From NCBI RefSeq assembly GCF_002443255.2, contig NW_019211457.1, positions 37,733,126 to 37,797,125 of the forward strand: a stretch of 64,000 bases of DNA, in the 5' to 3' direction. This DNA comes from Varroa destructor (Eukaryota > Arthropoda > Arachnida > Mesostigmata > Varroidae). Of this stretch, positions 12,729-24,005 are shown piece by piece; within the stretch, counting starts at the first letter, position 1; the number at the start of each line of letters is the position of its first letter. The notes beneath the pieces were generated by a model. It searched no databases. It was given only the letters and a program-made list of their open reading frames with translations, and was not told where the DNA came from. A program made the translations under genes and the position numbers.

Positions 12729-13105
12729 ATGCTGATGGCTGAAACACTGTTTGCTTACTCTGCGGCCAATATTCTTAAATTTGCTCTCGAATGTTTCAGC
12801 CTGCCATGCAGAGTTGATGACGCGGAACGGCAAAAGGGAACATTCGCGACTACACAAACCTCGAATTGTTTCGCCCAACATTGCCACCATACCCCGAGCT
12901 TCGGTCGTTTCAAGTATTTATTGAGTACGCTGGCCGTATCGTCACCATTGAGATCAACCAGGGATACAGCAAGGCCAGCTAAAGCAGTGGCTGGGTTCCA
13001 AAAAACGGTTACCTCCCTTCCTCCCAGTCTCAGTTCAGTTGGGGAAAGAAGGCGGACACGTTCCTCTGTGCATGTGTGGTAGAATGTCGGGACTAAAATT
13101 GCCAA
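12729..13105. other. Overlapping open frames on both strands (117 codons each)
   Basis: On the plus strand a frame with a genuine ATG at 12729 runs 117 codons to 13082 (start MLMAETLFAYSAANILKFAL, Arg/Ser-rich end). On the minus strand 13105-12755 is open for 116 codons and includes WNPATALAGLAVSLVDLNGD and VLNKYLKRPKLGVWWQCWAK. At most one is likely to be real. The minus frame has a GAG|GTAACC donor-like site near 13010; the plus frame has a normal start. No domain recognised in either. The block is GC-rich, which lowers stop density on both strands. Confidence 0.3.
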
Positions 13106-13719
13106 GCCAGCAACGATAACGGTAGTGGCAAGATGGGCTCAAGCGCCCCTTTTCGTTGTTGCCCTTCGGCTCGCTTGTCTGGCGACATCGACTCATCTGC
13201 TTCTGTTTTCCTCCTAGTCCTCTTTCTCCCAGTCCGTGTTTCGATTCGTGAGCTTTGCCTGTTTCGTCTCCGTCCGCCATCAACGTCTATGGGTTGTCTA
13301 ATTATAAGTGCAAAGTTGCAACTCATACGAAATTGATCCCTCGGGTCGCCCACAGACCCGCTGTCGTGTTCTCAGTGTGCTTCTCTTTCCTTTATTTCAC
13401 TGGTTACGTCGCTACCAGACGCGACGCGAGAAGGCTGCTAAGACTAGTTCTCCATGCCATTATCCGTTGAACATAGCCGAAAATAGTGAACCTCGCAGTG
13501 GCCAGAGATCGGAGGGGAGGCGAAACAGGTTAGCTTACATGCAAGCGCTGAGGTACGTTCAAAACATGAGTCTCCTAAGCCCAGCCTAGTCGCACCCGTT
13601 CTGCCGACGGCGAAGAAGTGGTTAATGGTCCTCAACGCATCATCCTTGAAACCTGTAACAACGGCAACGCTTTCAAGACCGAGAGTTAACCTCAGCCGAT
13701 TCCAATAAACTTGCCCCAT

Positions 13720-15570
13720 TGACTACCCCTACGCGAGAGTGTAGACGACAGACACTTGAACAACTAGCTGGTGTTGTTTGCCATAAGACTCGCGTCTGCT
13801 TATCGTATATTCAGACCATGGAAACCAAACCACTCACGTTTGAGCGCAATACACTCCCAATGCTATGCAGAACTATGATTTTCGTCGACGTTTCATGACT
13901 GTTCATAGTGTGACACGGGAAATAGAAGTTCAAAATAACCTGCCGCTGAAACGTTTAATGGCCTTCATTTGACATGTAGAAGTTTCCCTATTATAGATGC
14001 AAAGGCGTGTCGTACATTTATGATCGCCTAAATATATTATAATACGTTATACTTAAGGCTCGGACGAGCCTGTACAATCATTTTACACAGAAAGTTGTTT
14101 GGTTAAATATTCAGTGATACTTGTATCAGGTGGGCATCTAAACGTAGTAAGTTAAGAAGGGTAATTAAGTCATGAGCCTTATCGGTCATTTTATTGTGTG
14201 TAAATGAGTTTTCTGTCTGCAAAGCTATCGAGCATGCAGTGGACAACAGATTTAAAGTGAAAAGTAATTTAATTCGTTGAATTAAATTGTACGGACATCA
14301 CCTCTGCTGTACCAGCACGTAACCACTCCTTAGCACGCAATGCTTTCTATTTAGAAAAACTGATGTACTTTCCTCATTGACCCCCGATTTATGCGGAACT
14401 CAGATGGTTAACCAATACCCAATAGGCTAAGCGAGTACAATTATGCGAACTATCTATACACAATGCCATAGGTTAGAGTTTTAAATAGTCTGCATACAAA
14501 GATCGGTTGTCTCTGAAAGTCGGACCATAGATGTCACAGATACACAAACATTAAGGCCACAAGTATGCAGGTATGAAACACCGGTGAGCGAAACTTGCAA
14601 TGAGAAACCCAGAACGGGACTGCTAGCTTGCCCGCTCGGTCAATAAGCGTTATCGGAGCAATTTATCGGAAATCATGCTACATCCACGTTCCGTCGCTTC
14701 CTCGCTCCCATGCCCCGTAAATGTGTGCGCACTTGATGCAGCGAAATATTTAAAAGCAGCCTAGACAGATATCTGATAGCCATAATGGCTGCTAAAATAA
14801 ACGGACTATTATTTCCCCTGCATGTCTGGGTACCTTCACTGTTAAGACCGATATCAGGGCTCTTATGTTTCTTCGGCCTACAATCTGTCACTTGCTCGAT
14901 CTTTGCGTCCGCTTTTTGAAAGTTTCAGCGTCCGGGAGCCAAACCGCGTAAGTCTGTGGGGCTACTAGCCCCTTGCAGGACATAATTTCACAAGGTCGTG
15001 TTATAGTGACAGAATAGATGTTTGAATTTTCCCGCCATATAAAAGAGTTTTCCGAATGTGGCAGAGTATATTAGTTTTCTTTCCTTTCATTCCAAGAAAA
15101 TACACTCCATATATTCGAGTTGAGACTATTCAGTTCACAGGTAAAGAAAGGCAGCTCACAAAGAAAATATCAAAGCCGTACAAGTTTGTACGTATTCTTG
15201 ATTCATATATCACTCTCTGTATCTGTCGTGGTAACACAGGCTGAGCTGTTGCTTCGTTTGTTGTGCATAGCAGTTTGCTATCTGAAACAAGCTGATGCGT
15301 TATTACTGATTCGTCCCGTAATGACGGACTGCCAAGGACCTGATGTTACGTACGACCTGAGTTCGTCTCCTGTCTCGAAGTTCAATTCATTACAAGCGGA
15401 CCTTTTTTTTTCACACTTGACTAATCAATCATCAAGCTTCAGCAAATCACCTCTTTGACCTTCAAGACTTAGGTGTTTTTATCTTTTTTAAGTTTCTCGT
15501 TTATTTTTACTCCAGTTTTATAGTCCGCTTCGGTTAAGACCATATTAACCCATCAGGAGCATATGGCACA
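13720..15570. other. Stretch without a supported gene
   Basis: Only short frames without good flanking splice signals. It contains the 14266-14288 hairpin and T/A-rich runs. A plus frame at 15120-15458 is open for 112 codons but lacks an ATG with credible context and shows no domain. Confidence 0.45.
14266..14288. repeat. Small perfect hairpin, 10-bp arms
   Basis: AATTTAATTC, loop GTT, GAATTAAATT. A-T rich and perfectly paired; probably incidental in AT-rich DNA. Confidence 0.85.
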
Positions 15571-15582
15571 TCAGTAGACAAG

Positions 15583-16600
15583 GTGGACCACAGCATCGAG
15601 CAACACTTAGAGGCTGTCCGTCCATTCGTTCGTTTAGTTTCCTACACTGCTCATCCGATACATGGACAAAGATTGCGTTTTTCCATGCCAACGAGAAGTT
15701 TCAGAGTGGGAGCGCGGACGGCGGGCATCGAACGCGTTGAAGATCGAACTTTGTTCGCCGTTCATTCGACAAAAATAGAGCTCAAGGGCAAAAAGGGGAG
15801 AAAAGCCGAGCTTGGTTGACCAAGAAGCTCTCTTTGGGCGGAAAGATCTACCCCAAACTGCCGCTGTCCCCAATATTGCCGCAAAACTACCTTACAGACT
15901 GCCCCGTTTCGATCACCATCGAAACGAATCAACGGCGACGATTCAATTCCATTGGCTCGCACGCCAGCAGTAACGTCCCAGCCTTTCCTTGCCTTTGGCC
16001 CCGCTAACCTTCCCGAATTTCTCTGCACCGTTTTTCCTTTTCCCGAAAATAAATACGCTCGCCTCGAGGCACATCCATGCTTTCCCGACAAAACTAGGCA
16101 ACGAGATCGGCAGGCCAGCAAAGTAAACGAGCAGCAGCAGCAGCAGCAGGGATAGAGCGGCCCCTTTCTGCTGAAGGGAAGAGCAGACGACCACTATGAG
16201 AACTACTGGCACTCACTTCCCCTCTTGCAGCCTATCGAAATCCAACGAATTCCGCCCCCGACCGAATGGTTCCATTCCAGCTTTTTAGGACGCCCTGGGG
16301 AAACAGGCCAATCGTCGGTGTTTCCGAATGATTCATCCATGCGCTGCAGAAGAGAGGCCGGACTGGCGGACGACGAGAAGAAGAAAGAGCAGGTCGTCAG
16401 AACCAGAATCGGGTAGTGGCTCGTCGGACCACCTCTTAATACATCTTGCCGTCAGCGGCTGGCTCGTGGCCGATGTTCATACTGAAAACCAATCTCGACT
16501 CACGCAGACCTCTCAATTCAGTGGCAGATATCTATTTTTTCTCTCAAAATGCACACTCATTTTTCATCTAGTGCTACTAAGTAGATAAGGAATATGCATT
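15583..16600. other. GC-rich block with many overlapping frames, coding strand unclear
   Basis: GC content and CpG are clearly higher than in the flanks, and frames of 60-119 codons occur on both strands. The longest is minus 16121-15762 (119 codons, Arg/Gly-rich). A donor-like GGGGAA|GTGAGT on the minus strand near 16216 and a CAG-repeat at 16131-16149 are also present. No domain is recognised. It could be a 5' untranslated/promoter region or a coding exon; I cannot choose a strand. Confidence 0.35.
16131..16149 (+). repeat. (GCA)n trinucleotide run
   Basis: About six GCA/CAG units, encoding polyglutamine in one plus frame (QQQQQQ) and polyleucine in a minus frame. A short perfect microsatellite in the GC-rich block. 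Confidence 0.95.
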
Positions 16601-17039
16601 CAGCTGGTCACCGCGGGTGTACTGCTGCTGGTGACACGGTGAGACCGATTGGCGTATTTTTATTACCTTTATCACCTTTACTTCGCACACGTACTCTGCC
16701 ATACAAACTAACTGACTCACTTTCGTTTCAATGTCTCATTTCCAGTAGGATACTTATGATAGTTATGTATTATACAGTGATGAAGTGATACATTAGAAAT
16801 ACTTTATGGAAATGAGCAATACGTGTGTCTGTGAGCAAATACTTATCTATCTGTGTGTATTTGGACTCCTATGCGAGAAAAAAAGCTCACTATGAGTATT
16901 TTGTAAAACATAATTAACTACCGTGTTCGACTGACGACAATATAAGAAGAATTATAACCACTGCACACTATTTCGTCTATTTGATCCTACTATCTGTATA
17001 GACAATACCCAAAGCTCCCCCGAAATAGTATGTTGATTA

Positions 17040-17295
17040 GACAATCTATTTATTGTCCAAGACCTTAGAGAGCATTCATTCACGGGTTAAGCATTTTAGC
17101 ATATTGTATAAAATTTTCTATAACGATGAACCAGGGGGAGGTTTGCTGGGGGGAAACATGATTCACGAAATATCGGAAACGACAACCTTTGTCCTACCGG
17201 CAGAAACAATTAAAAACGATGACAGTTTCACTGCAAAACCCTTTAATCGCCTTTTTTCTATCGATCTGCATTGTTACACTGCCGAAGCACTCTAG
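17040..17295 (+). CDS. Candidate exon with stop, unknown protein
   Basis: A plus frame opens after TTGATTAG at 17039 and runs 84 codons to TAG at 17293. The peptide includes LYKIFYNDEPGGGLLGG and ETTTFVLPAETIKNDD, a mix of polar and hydrophobic residues unlike simple low-complexity translation. The acceptor has a weak pyrimidine tract and there is no ATG until residue 45, so it would have to be a terminal exon. No domain recognised. Confidence 0.28.
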
Positions 17296-17398
17296 CTTGA
17301 AGAATCTGGTGTACCTGAGTTAACTTAGAAAACACAAAAGAAAAAATACGTGGACCATCGCAGACTCAATATATATGAAGGACCATGTTGCTCGTAGA

Positions 17399-17419
17399 CT
17401 TATATATATATATATATAC
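17399..17419. repeat. (TA)n microsatellite
   Basis: About ten TA units preceded by CT and followed by CATCG. Confidence 0.95.
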
Positions 17420-17689
17420 ATCGTATACATATGTTGCACTCATTGTATTCAGAGCTATGCTAAGCCGTTGTTTATTCAGGAAGGCAAAGTCGCTGAGGGC
17501 AACATCAGCACTACCAGAGTGATCATGCCGTTGTTGTTGTTGGCAGTGGTCAGGATGCTGACGATGACGGTGATGGGTAGTGCAGCTGTCACTTCCATCA
17601 CAGGGGATTGCGAGGCCACAACATAGAGGCGCACCTAGCGAGGGCACCACGACATGGCAACCAAGTGAGAGCCCAGAAGTGGCGACAGT

Positions 17690-19150
17690 CGCCTCATTTG
17701 GTAACTGCCCAACGTTCTGCTGAACCATTCCCTCTATCAGTCGTATTTCCTCGGGGGAGTCTTGCAGGCTGAAGTGAGCAAGTTAAAAGGCTGGTGAAAA
17801 TACAAGGAATAAGCGGGTGTGAATACGTGCACCACCAAGAGCCGCAGCAGTATCTTGCTTGATCCTTGTTGAGAACAGAGGAGAGCAAGAGAGCCGACAG
17901 AAGCGGACTAAAGACCCAGAAGCAAGCAGCTGCCATAATACTGCAATTCGGTTGACATCATACAGATGTGTCCGTGCTTCGATATGCTAGAACGTGGGCC
18001 GCATAGGCGAATACACGAACGTGATTCTACCTAGAATATTTTCTTTTATCTCTCAGATGATTCTCTTACTATTTTCATCTGCTGGATCGGACTGGAGGCC
18101 TAAGAAAATCGGATCACTGGAAAAGCCAGACGTATCTATTATATATAAGAGTTAGCTCTCCTTTCCAGTGAACTCAGATAATAAGCGTGGCGATGGACAA
18201 CGTTTAAACCTTCCATGATTTTGTTGATAAGCCGATAGGTACATTCAACGATATACAGTAAACTTAAATCGACTTTAACCAACAGCAAAACCTCAGTTTG
18301 CGGTGTACTTCAAATAAATTAATAACAAAAACATATCACACAACGTATCTCAGAACAAAGGGCTTGTATCTGTACTAATATACCACGTGTGTGAAGAATT
18401 ATTGCTTAGGCCGCGTTTTTTTTTTTGTACATTTAACCATAATTTTTCCAATTACAGTCCTCACTATTAGTTATTTCTCTACGAATATTTGTAAATATCA
18501 TCAAACGAAGCTTAGCTTCTAAAGTCAGGCGGTCCAGTAGTTACAAATGAAATCGAGGATACCTGTCCTGTCTCTAGTACTTCTAGAACTCGAGTGTCTC
18601 ATTTTTAAAATAGGCTCTCTCTTTGGCTTAAGCCTTGTGGTTTATGAATGTACACGGTAATTGGATTACATTTAGTAACCGGAAAATAGTATTGTTAGTT
18701 TTCGAGTACTGGAACCAAACGACTTTTTTTTCTCTAAAAATATAGGACACCGCTTGACGTCAGCCTGTTTCCTTTAAGGACATGAGTCGTTTCAAATATG
18801 CTGATAGGAGCTCATACTTCCACGTAGTATGCGCTGGCGAGAAACCTGTTGGAAGGTGTATTCTATCTCGGACATGGGTTCAATAGGCTATTACTGATCC
18901 TTAGGATGCCGCCTATGTTTCCTCCTCCAGGCGCCACAGATACAAACGGGACTACGTATCTGTAATTTTTGAAGTTTTATATAACTCCGGTTTGCACGAC
19001 TGGTCATAATATATTTGCCAAAAACAAGCAAAGACGCCAGAATACAAAGTTACTAAGAAATAGGCACGCTATTAAGTAGAAACAAGAACTATACAAATAT
19101 ATGAAGTTAATTCATAATCTACACAATATACTAACGGGCTCACGTAAAAA
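17690..19150. other. AT-rich stretch without a supported gene
   Basis: No frame above 80 codons and no convincing exon. T-run near 18417-18426 and another near 18724-18731. Nothing else seen. Confidence 0.5.
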
Positions 19151-19278
19151 TATCCGGTTGGTAAGTTCTGGACATCAATGGTCTTAGCCTACGTACCCGC
19201 TTATACGAAACCACCGTATCTATTTCAAGTCTTTCTGACTTTTCATATTGTCAAGCCAATATTCAGGGTCAGGTCGAA

Positions 19279-19507
19279 ATGTCAAGCCAAAGACATGCGA
19301 GATCGTTTGGATACAATCATTCTAATTCAAATGCGGCTGCGTTTAAATCCAATAATCCTCTCTTTGGTAAGTGCTGTGTGCCGATTGTTCTATACAAATT
19401 TTTATTGAGACGCGATCGTTCCTTATCGTTCGAAGAATTGCGATGCAGGCCCTTTTTCCGCTGAATCTAGAACAGTGCCTCCGCGATCAACCAGCAAGCC
19501 TTTTTGA
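19279..19507 (+). CDS. Candidate two-exon small gene
   Basis: ATG at 19279 begins MSSQRHARSFGYNHSNSNAA and the frame reaches a consensus donor CTTTG|GTAAGT at 19367. An acceptor GCGATGCAG ends at 19448. Joining 19279-19366 to 19449-19507 keeps the frame (phase 1) and gives a 48-residue protein ending VPPRSTSKPF with a TGA at 19505. The intron is 82 bases. Composition is Ser/Asn/Pro/Phe-rich throughout both exons, which favours a real join; the first exon is followed without break in style by NPLFGPFSAES. No domain is recognised; it could be the disordered end of a larger protein. Confidence 0.33.
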
Positions 19508-19631
19508 GCCTGTAACAAATGGAGATTAGTTAAGTACGGCATCATTGATAACAAGTAATTATCTATGACGCCAAGCACATAAAGCGATTTAAGTATATGT
19601 ATCAATCTGTTAGCCAAGATAGATTTACAAA

Positions 19632-19895
19632 TTACAAAAAGACGCCTGAACATTTATTGGGCAAAATTATTAAGCCACGTATTTCAATTCTATTTGTTGA
19701 AATAATCTCGTAAGTAATTCTTTTAGCAAATATCGGTGGTTCTAAAAGTGCCAAGGCTTTTCTTCTCCTTGACTGACTATTGGGGAACCGCTCCTGGGTG
19801 CGTCCTATAAACTGGCCTTGTTGCTCTTGAATTCCGCTTTGTATACAGATCTTGTTTGTTTTTCGGTAGAAGAAGGGTCTGTTAATGGATTTCAT
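19632..19895 (-). CDS. Small open frame with ATG, unknown protein
   Basis: Minus-strand ATG (MKSINRPFFYRKTNKIC...) opens 87 codons ending ILPNKCSGVFL. Basic and glutamine-rich in the first half (GIQEQQGQFIGRTQERFPNS). Average AT content matches the surroundings. It lies in the same orientation as 19951-20163, 55 bases away, and the two might belong to one transcript, though I find no splice pair joining them. No family recognised. Confidence 0.25.
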   Translation of the reverse strand: MKSINRPFFYRKTNKICIQSGIQEQQGQFIGRTQERFPNSQSRRRKALALLEPPIFAKRITYEIISTNRIEIRGLIILPNKCSGVFL

Positions 19896-19950
19896 ATTCC
19901 CATGCAATAAATAAAAAGCTATTATTTAGGATAGGCCTCGCCTTTATAGG

Positions 19951-20163
19951 TCAATCAGCCACTTTCCAAATATCATCCAAACAATGTACAAGAGCAGTTG
20001 AGCGGCTTTGGAGATAACTGTTGTTAATGCTTTTAAAAACCGCGGCGCGGACTCTCTCATTATGCGTGCACAAAAAGTACCTGAAGTTATCAAAGTCCAT
20101 CGTGTCCGATAGCTGAATTATTAGAGAAAAATTGTAAAGCTCGTTCGACTTCCGTAGTGGCAT
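19951..20163 (-). CDS. Small complete open frame, unknown protein
   Basis: Minus-strand ATG at 20163 followed by 70 codons to TGA at 19951. The product starts MPLRKSNELYNFSLIIQLSD and ends ALVHCLDDIWKVAD. Codon use is mixed. A donor-like AACTTCAG|GTACTT lies inside. It is not flanked by a clear promoter. No family recognised; could be a real small protein or an exon. Confidence 0.25.
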   Translation of the reverse strand: MPLRKSNELYNFSLIIQLSDTMDFDNFRYFLCTHNERVRAAVFKSINNSYLQSRSTALVHCLDDIWKVAD

Positions 20164-20728
20164 CGCCCTATGGCTGATGAATAGTTCGTCAGGTAGCTAG
20201 CAGCTGTTATGGATTAGAGAGGGCTAGAAGCTTCGAAGTGCGCGTATCTAGTAGCAGTTAGAGTAGGACCGGAAAAAAGAGCAGTAAACGTATTCGTCAC
20301 TGTCCTTCATTTCTGTTGTTCAGCCTTCTTCATGTATAGATGCCATTACAAGTTGGGTAAAGCACTCTAACCTGGGATTGAGCTAATAAGCGTGTGTTAG
20401 TTTTTGGATTACGAAGGCGACCCCGAGAAATGTTAAGCGAGAATTTTTTTAGGCAAAGTTTCTATTAAAAAAAAAAACAGCTTAGTTTATCTGATTCTTA
20501 AATATATATGGCAACGGCTGCATAGGTCGTTTTCGATGATTTGGTGTGTGTGAGCTCTGTAGGTCCAAAGAACGACAATCCATTATGCGTGTGCTGAGGG
20601 ACGAGCTGTCGTACACATGACATACGTTTAATATAAGACTGCACAATCAAAACTTTGACCATTGCTACGACATCGAAACAGAACTTTGCAGTGGGCTACA
20701 AGAAGACAGTGGGCTTCCACAAAGGATA

Positions 20729-20998
20729 CTATCGAGGCCTTTTACATCTTGTGGCAGATTCTAACCTTATTTTATTATTTTGAATATATCCAATTTTCGG
20801 ATTAAGTAAATACCTACAATCAACAAAGCTTTTCCGGCACGTATAGGACATGTCTCCCCATAACATTAAGTAGTATCGACGTGTACGGAGAAACGGAGGA
20901 ACGATTGAATTGACTTCGTACTTGGATAAAAAATGTTGCCCAGCGTTCCATTTATCGAAAAAAATACTCAGAACCGAAGTCCATGCACATAATTGCAT
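20729..20998 (-). CDS. Open frame with ATG, doubtful
   Basis: Minus-strand ATG with 89 codons: MQLCAWTSVLSIFFDKWNAG at the start, Arg/Lys-rich end. A weak donor-like TTGTAG|GTATTT lies after residue 67. No domain recognised and no flanking support. Confidence 0.18.
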   Translation of the reverse strand: MQLCAWTSVLSIFFDKWNAGQHFLSKYEVNSIVPPFLRTRRYYLMLWGDMSYTCRKSFVDCRYLLNPKIGYIQNNKIRLESATRCKRPR

Positions 20999-22000
20999 TT
21001 TTATAGAAATCTATTAAAACGGGGGTTTCCAATATTAAGATCGTGTAGAATATGATGCTACCTAAGAATGCAATAGTCTAATCAGACTAACACGCGTAAC
21101 TGTCCTCCCCAGCTGGCACAAAATCGTTAACAATCAGCAAGCTTAGCTACGTCAAAAGAGCTTTCTTTATCAAAGCAGTTTCGAACAACCTTTACAGAAA
21201 AACACTGCTGATAGGCCGCAAAAAAAAGAATCGAGTTCGCCAATACTGCAAACTTCGAGACGTAGAGACTAATGGCGGCAACACAGTACGCACAATACGC
21301 GTAACATTTTGAGGAAGTTCATTTTAAAGCCCAGAATAATCTAACAAGGATAAATGAAACGTACCCCATCTTAGATTACACTGGCATATAAAGAAGAAGT
21401 TGAAAGATTTTTCCTCTAACACAACGATTTTCTAACTTTTGTGATTCGGGCTTTCATGGTTAGACAGCGCACAGAAATTATCTGATGTCGCCTTACGTGC
21501 ATGAGGAAAATCCTGATAACTGATATCATTCCCTATCCGTATAGGAATATCTACGCCCTAAAACGAATATGGCAACGTTGAAAACATCTGCTTCCTATCT
21601 GAACAATAAGCTATATTAGACGACGCGTGTTGAGCATAATTGAGGCAGTGGTCAAGCTGTTTTCTTCTGGCTTCTACCTTTAACTTAGGCGAATTTATTT
21701 CAGTTTCGCTTTAGCCGAAATCTTCTCGCATTCCTCTTGTAGATCCGCATCGTCTAATAAAACTACCTAAGTCTACCCAAAAAAAAAAACACGCTACTGT
21801 AGGCTAATCTTTTGTGCAGTACACATCGTTATCTCTTCATGCTTGTCAATAGCCTGGCAATTTTGACGAGTGTTTCACTCTTACGAAACGGAGTACCACT
21901 CATTGTTCGTGTTTCTTCATAGGTTTTTCGAGTCTGCCCGACGGTTTATCCAAGAGCAATCTGGTCTGCGGTGCTTGATTGATTATGTTACCAATAAAAA

Positions 22001-22163
22001 ATGTATGACGGATGGCGTTTTAACCGCATTTCATGTAGTACGCACAGCCCCTCAAACAAGTTAGCATGTTATGTCCAAAGGGGTTTGTTGAAACGACGAG
22101 GGGCTTCTGAAGGAAACGTGTCACCGGTAGACCAATTAACGCAATCTATGTTCATAATGGATC
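22001..22163 (+). CDS. Candidate first coding exon
   Basis: ATG at 22001 (MYDGWRFNRISCSTHS...) opens 54 codons leading to a donor GGATC|GTGAGTAAGT at 22164; without splicing a stop follows two codons later. The peptide includes LLKRRGASEGNVSPVDQLTQ. The doubled GTGAG/TAAGT gives a strong donor. No acceptor downstream was matched. No domain recognised. Confidence 0.23.
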
Positions 22164-22270
22164 GTGAGTAAGTATTTAGCTTCAATGGTCAACTGGAAAC
22201 GTTCTCTGCGATAATAGATAACTGCTCTATTTGAGGCTCAAGGCACCCCGTAAATCTGTTATGAAATGGA

Positions 22271-22324
22271 GCGGTGCCTTACGAAGGCGGACATCTGAAG
22301 ATGTCCGCCTTCGTAAGGCACTGC
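22271..22324. repeat. Near-perfect palindrome (26-bp arms, 2-base centre) followed by a T-run
   Basis: The arm 22271-22296 (GCGGTGCCTTACGAAGGCGG plus ACATCT) is repeated in inverse at 22299-22324 with a single mismatch and a GA centre. A run of T with one C follows from 22325. As RNA from the plus strand it would be a 26-bp hairpin followed by a Pol III-style T stop. As DNA it is an almost spacerless palindrome. No target duplication or second copy of the arm was seen in this window. Confidence 0.97.
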
Positions 22325-22559
22325 TTTTTTCTTTTTTTTTTTTCTTCAGAAATACTCTTTGGTGAATGACGGCATTATTCAAAGCATTAATCTGGTATTC
22401 GTACAATTTGGGAGAAGGATTGTACTTCAGCTGTGCAACTATCTCCTTAGCAAGTAAAATGTTTGTTAACGAAATGTGTTTGTAGATGACTGGAGTTGAT
22501 GTCTGAGCTCTATCGGTGTCGTCATTCCCGACTACCGTTCCCTCAGACAACGCTTACAT

Positions 22560-23500
22560 CGTTTGATGACGTACATTACTATAGATGATATCTAGGTGAA
22601 GGATGTTCAAGGCGGATGGTTTAATCGACTATTAAAACCTACATCGCTAAGAAAGCACCCAAAGATCAGTTTATGCTAACACATATGCCGTGATTTTCAC
22701 TTAAAAACTTTCGTACTATTAAACATATGATTATTTCTCCGTTTCTGAATCTTTCAGTTTCATCTATTCGAGGTCGAAATGTTAATAAGAAGAAAATAAA
22801 TTTCAAAGAGTAAGTTCCAATTGAACTGAGGATCAATCCCATATACGTATCGAAATGCCCTGATATTACTGTTTCAGGTAGTCGTAAGATAGTTCAGTGA
22901 CAAGGCAACTAGATATTTTTCCTCCTTTTATATATGCTTCAAAGTTTAAATTTTTTTGTCGAGTGGAACACATTTGCTTAATCAAAAGCACAAATACTGT
23001 ATATATTATTTAGCCTCATATCAATTAAGTAGCTATACACTTGTGCCTTTCTATTAAACGGTCGAAAAAGTTTTCAAGCCAAAATTCAAGCAGATATTTG
23101 AAGATTTAAAAATAATAGCACTAAGCTACCTTTGATCAATAGTCTCCTGTCACTTCAGCAGTAACACCATAATTCCATCAGTGGAGACCTTCTCAGTGAC
23201 CTTCTCATCAGCGGTTTCTGAAGGAAAAAGCTGTGACAAGCGCTTTTCGCACCCTTTTATTAAGACTAACTTGACATAATTTAGTTCTATGAAGATCATA
23301 TTAGATCATAGTGATCAGATGATTGCTACGACGGATCTATTCAACTTTTCCATCTGGGTTTTGTCAGTTTTTCTAAAGATATATATGTTATTGGTATTGT
23401 CATGGCCCATCCGATGAATTTTGTTTGATGCTTGCTATTCACTTAGTTGACTATTGAGTTGTTTCCGGGCGGCCACAACTGAAAATACTGAATAGGATAC
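22560..23500. other. AT-rich stretch without a supported gene
   Basis: Short frames only; nothing distinctive seen. Confidence 0.5.
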
Positions 23501-23527
23501 AATTTTTGGTCAGGCGCGATTAGCCGT

Positions 23528-23740
23528 TCAGAAGTAGTTGAACTTCGTTACGTGTCGCAGATGGAAGTACGGTTGATACGGGGATTCTTCTACATTAATT
23601 CGCGTAGTATTCATACATCGGGCTCTCTTCAAATAACGTAAGATTGCATAGACGAGTCTTCGTGTTAGGCTACGGGTTTGCCTGCTAATCTTTGGCACAC
23701 GTCGTAGTCTCGGTTGGAACCCAAGCACACACGCACACAC
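23528..23740 (-). CDS. Open frame, possible exon, doubtful
   Basis: Minus-strand frame of 70 codons beginning at a CA-rich stretch, with an acceptor-like AACGAACAG immediately before it. The product is Arg-rich at first (RLRRVPKISRQTRSLTRRL) and ends YFHLRHVTKFNYF. It follows 23820-24005 in the same orientation but the phases I can construct between them do not match. Confidence 0.18.
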   Translation of the reverse strand: MCACVLGFQPRLRRVPKISRQTRSLTRRLVYAILRYLKRARCMNTTRINVEESPYQPYFHLRHVTKFNYF

Positions 23741-23819
23741 TGTTCGTTTCGTGCTGAAAGTCGGCCGTCTAATGGAAGGCTAAAAGACGGTGTCGGACGA
23801 AGGAGTACTTAGTCTTTTC

Positions 23820-24005
23820 TCAAACGCCAGTTTCTTCGCAATACCATAGCTTCTTATATGTCGGTCCCTTCGCATAGGTTTGATCAGCTTTTTCTGTCAT
23901 TAATCCACAACTTCGGAGCACACATTCGACATCGGGATTTCCAAAACGAAAGCGGCATCTCAACCATAATAAGCATATTTTTTTATGGGCTGGATCAATA
24001 TTCAT
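23820..24005 (-). CDS. Small complete open frame, unknown protein
   Basis: Minus-strand ATG with 61 codons to TGA. The peptide MNIDPAHKKICLLWLRCRFR continues with GNPDVECVLRSCGLMTEKAD and ends WYCEETGV. It contains five Cys and is balanced in composition. The start context (GGCATGA) is ordinary. No family recognised; a small protein or the first exon of a larger one. Confidence 0.27.
   Translation of the reverse strand: MNIDPAHKKICLLWLRCRFRFGNPDVECVLRSCGLMTEKADQTYAKGPTYKKLWYCEETGV

Noticed and set aside
22227..22550. 107-codon minus frame across the palindrome
   Set aside because: It includes a poly-Lys run from the T-tract and reads through both palindrome arms; more likely a by-product of the repeat.
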